A DNA stretch of 7,043 nt from an uncultured Clostridia bacterium (GTDB lineage: Bacteria > Bacillota > Clostridia > TANB77 > CAG-508), in NCBI GenBank assembly GCA_947628395.1, contig CANQZP010000066.1, positions 1 through 7,043 of the forward strand, read 5' to 3'. Each line of letters starts with the position of its first letter. Position 1 is the first letter of the stretch. The position numbers and the translations under genes are program-made. The notes under the pieces were generated by a model that did no database searches, was not told the DNA's origin, and saw only the letters and a list, made by a program, of their open reading frames with translations. Shown here piece by piece: positions 6,289 to 7,043 of the stretch.

Positions 6289-6876
6289 TTGTTTAAACCC
6301 ATTAAGAAATATGATTCCTACATCTTCCTTAAAGATGTAGCTACAAAAGAGTTAAAAATTATTTTTGACTCTGGAAAATCCGTACACACAATTTGTCTTC
6401 CAAAGATTTATAAAGATGATATCTGGAATCGGTTTGATATTGTAAAAAGCGGTATCGCAAATTGTACAGGGTATCATGGAACTATCATAACGTCTGCTGA
6501 TGATCATAAAGCCTTTTTGATGGCAAACAATGAATTTTTCAGCTTTGATGGAAATGAAGTTTTTGATAGGATCTATTGGGATAACGAAAGATATGAGTTA
6601 GTATTCGTTTTAAATGATTTAAGAATCGTAGTTGATATTGACAATAACATCTTATATGTAGATGATATGGTTAATAAAACTCTACGTTTTTCGAACAATA
6701 TCAGACAAGAATATTCTGATTATGTAGATTTATCTCATTTAAGTAATACTAATCAAATTACTTCAACCGGTGTTACAATTAGTATAGAATATTCAATTGC
6801 TGTATCTTGCAAAGCTGATAAAGAATATACTTTTTCTAAGCTTAAAACTTTTAGATCATCGCAATGGAATATTTAA
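6289..6876 (+). CDS. Orphan protein of unknown function, 195 aa, TTG start
   Basis: I do not recognise a family. From TTG at 6289 to TAA at 6874-6876 it encodes 195 residues with no signal peptide and no membrane helix, so it is probably cytosolic. Alternating hydrophobic/polar stretches (YELVFVLNDLRIVVDIDNNILYVDD at about 103-127, TGVTISIEYSIAVSCKA at about 160-176) suggest a mainly beta structure. It has many aromatic and Asp/Asn residues and three scattered cysteines (near 35, 59 and 174) without a metal-binding spacing. It is a self-contained transcription unit: extended -10 promoter, structured leader, good ribosome binding site, and a strong terminator 4 nt after the stop. It is divergent from the ion-transport operon, with the promoters back to back. 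The CGT/CGG arginine codons and less extreme AT bias, compared with the neighbouring genes, hint at separate ancestry or transfer. It could be a lineage-specific accessory protein; no function is proposed. Confidence 0.8.
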   Translation: MFKPIKKYDSYIFLKDVATKELKIIFDSGKSVHTICLPKIYKDDIWNRFDIVKSGIANCTGYHGTIITSADDHKAFLMANNEFFSFDGNEVFDRIYWDNERYELVFVLNDLRIVVDIDNNILYVDDMVNKTLRFSNNIRQEYSDYVDLSHLSNTNQITSTGVTISIEYSIAVSCKADKEYTFSKLKTFRSSQWNI

Positions 6877-6880
6877 TTTT

Positions 6881-6930
6881 ATCCGAATTTTAAGTAACTG
6901 GTCTACTTAAAATTCGGATTATTTTTTTCT
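6881..6930 (+). terminator. Rho-independent terminator of the 195-aa gene with 16-bp stem
   Basis: A perfect 16-bp stem (6881-6896 with 6904-6919, arms starting ATCCGAATTTTAAGTA) carries the 7-nt loop ACUGGUC and is followed by TATTTTTTT. It begins 4 nt after the stop codon. The minus strand lacks a T-run after the stem, so it acts for the plus strand only. The loop is complementary to the leader hairpin loop at 6254-6260. Confidence 0.92.
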
Positions 6931-6962
6931 AATTGTTTTAAACTTTTTTATTAGAGATTTAA

Positions 6963-6989
6963 AAAAGAACAAAAGTGAACTTCGTTCAC
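6963..6989 (-). terminator. Probable terminator for a minus-strand gene right of the window
   Basis: GTGAAC (6975-6980) / GTTCAC (6984-6989) forms a 6-bp stem with a 3-nt loop. On the minus strand it is followed by TTTTGTTCTTTTTT, a typical terminator tail. It would end a leftward transcript entering from beyond 7043. No coding frame for that gene is visible here. Confidence 0.55.
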
Positions 6990-6992
6990 ACT

Positions 6993-7031
6993 GGCACTAA
7001 AATTAATTAGTGCCTTTTATTTTTATTCTTT
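6993..7031 (+). terminator. Second plus-strand Rho-independent terminator
   Basis: GGCACTAA (6993-7000) and TTAGTGCC (7007-7014) form a perfect 8-bp stem with a 6-nt loop, followed by TTTTATTTTTATT. It lies about 115 nt beyond the stop of the 195-aa gene and after that gene's own terminator. It may be a backup terminator or the end of a short RNA beginning after 6930. The rest of 6931-7043 is AT-rich and holds no gene that I can support. Confidence 0.65.
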
Positions 7032-7043
7032 ATATTATATAAT

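Noticed and set aside
6226..6930. The orphan gene with its terminal hairpins as a mobile element
   Set aside because: I found no transposase, no inverted repeats shared by the two ends and no convincing target-site duplication. The flanking T-runs are ordinary terminator and promoter sequence.
7038..7043. TATAAT at the extreme right end as a -10 box
   Set aside because: No -35 element at suitable spacing upstream (7015-7020 is TTTTAT), and the sequence is part of an AT-repeat run cut by the window edge.

Overview
The window looks like a chromosomal segment of a low-GC Bacillota (Firmicutes-type) bacterium. It is strongly AT-rich, with AGGAGG-like ribosome binding sites, sigma-A-type promoters, many short Rho-independent terminators, a ClpC-type ATPase carrying a UVR-like middle segment, and an MscL with a C-terminal zinc ribbon. 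I cannot name a genus from the sequence alone.

Layout. Positions 14-184 (+) hold a 56-residue small protein of unknown function. It ends in a strong hairpin terminator that it shares, back to back, with clpC. Positions 231-2652 (-) encode ClpC, interrupted by an apparent single-base insertion at G720, which splits it into a 650-residue N-terminal piece and a 150-residue C-terminal piece. Positions 2739-6093 (-) form a compact four-gene unit, transcribed in the order corC/hlyC-family CBS membrane protein, mgtE, mscL, then a 47-residue basic protein. The unit has a sigma-A-like promoter at 6130-6158 and a terminator at 2709-2746. Positions 6289-6876 (+) hold a divergently transcribed orphan gene of 195 residues with a TTG start. 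It has its own strong promoter, a structured 5' leader and a 16-bp-stem terminator. The right end, 6931-7043, contains no gene, only two tandem hairpins that read as terminators facing opposite ways.

How the genes work together. MgtE is a Mg2+ channel/importer gated by its CBS domains. The CNNM/CorC-family protein is associated with Mg2+ export or divalent-ion tolerance, and MscL releases osmolytes under membrane tension. The operon therefore looks like an ion and osmotic homeostasis unit. ClpC, if functional, would be the ATP-dependent unfoldase of the ClpCP protease; it appears to be transcribed separately from its own promoter, just downstream of the operon terminator.

The most unusual signal is in the orphan gene at 6289-6876. 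The 7-nt loop of a hairpin in its 5' leader (GGCCAGU) is complementary over all seven positions (six Watson-Crick pairs and one G-U) to the 7-nt loop of its terminator hairpin (ACUGGUC). This would allow a 5'-3' kissing-loop contact within the mRNA. It is inferred from reading the sequence and has not been tested.
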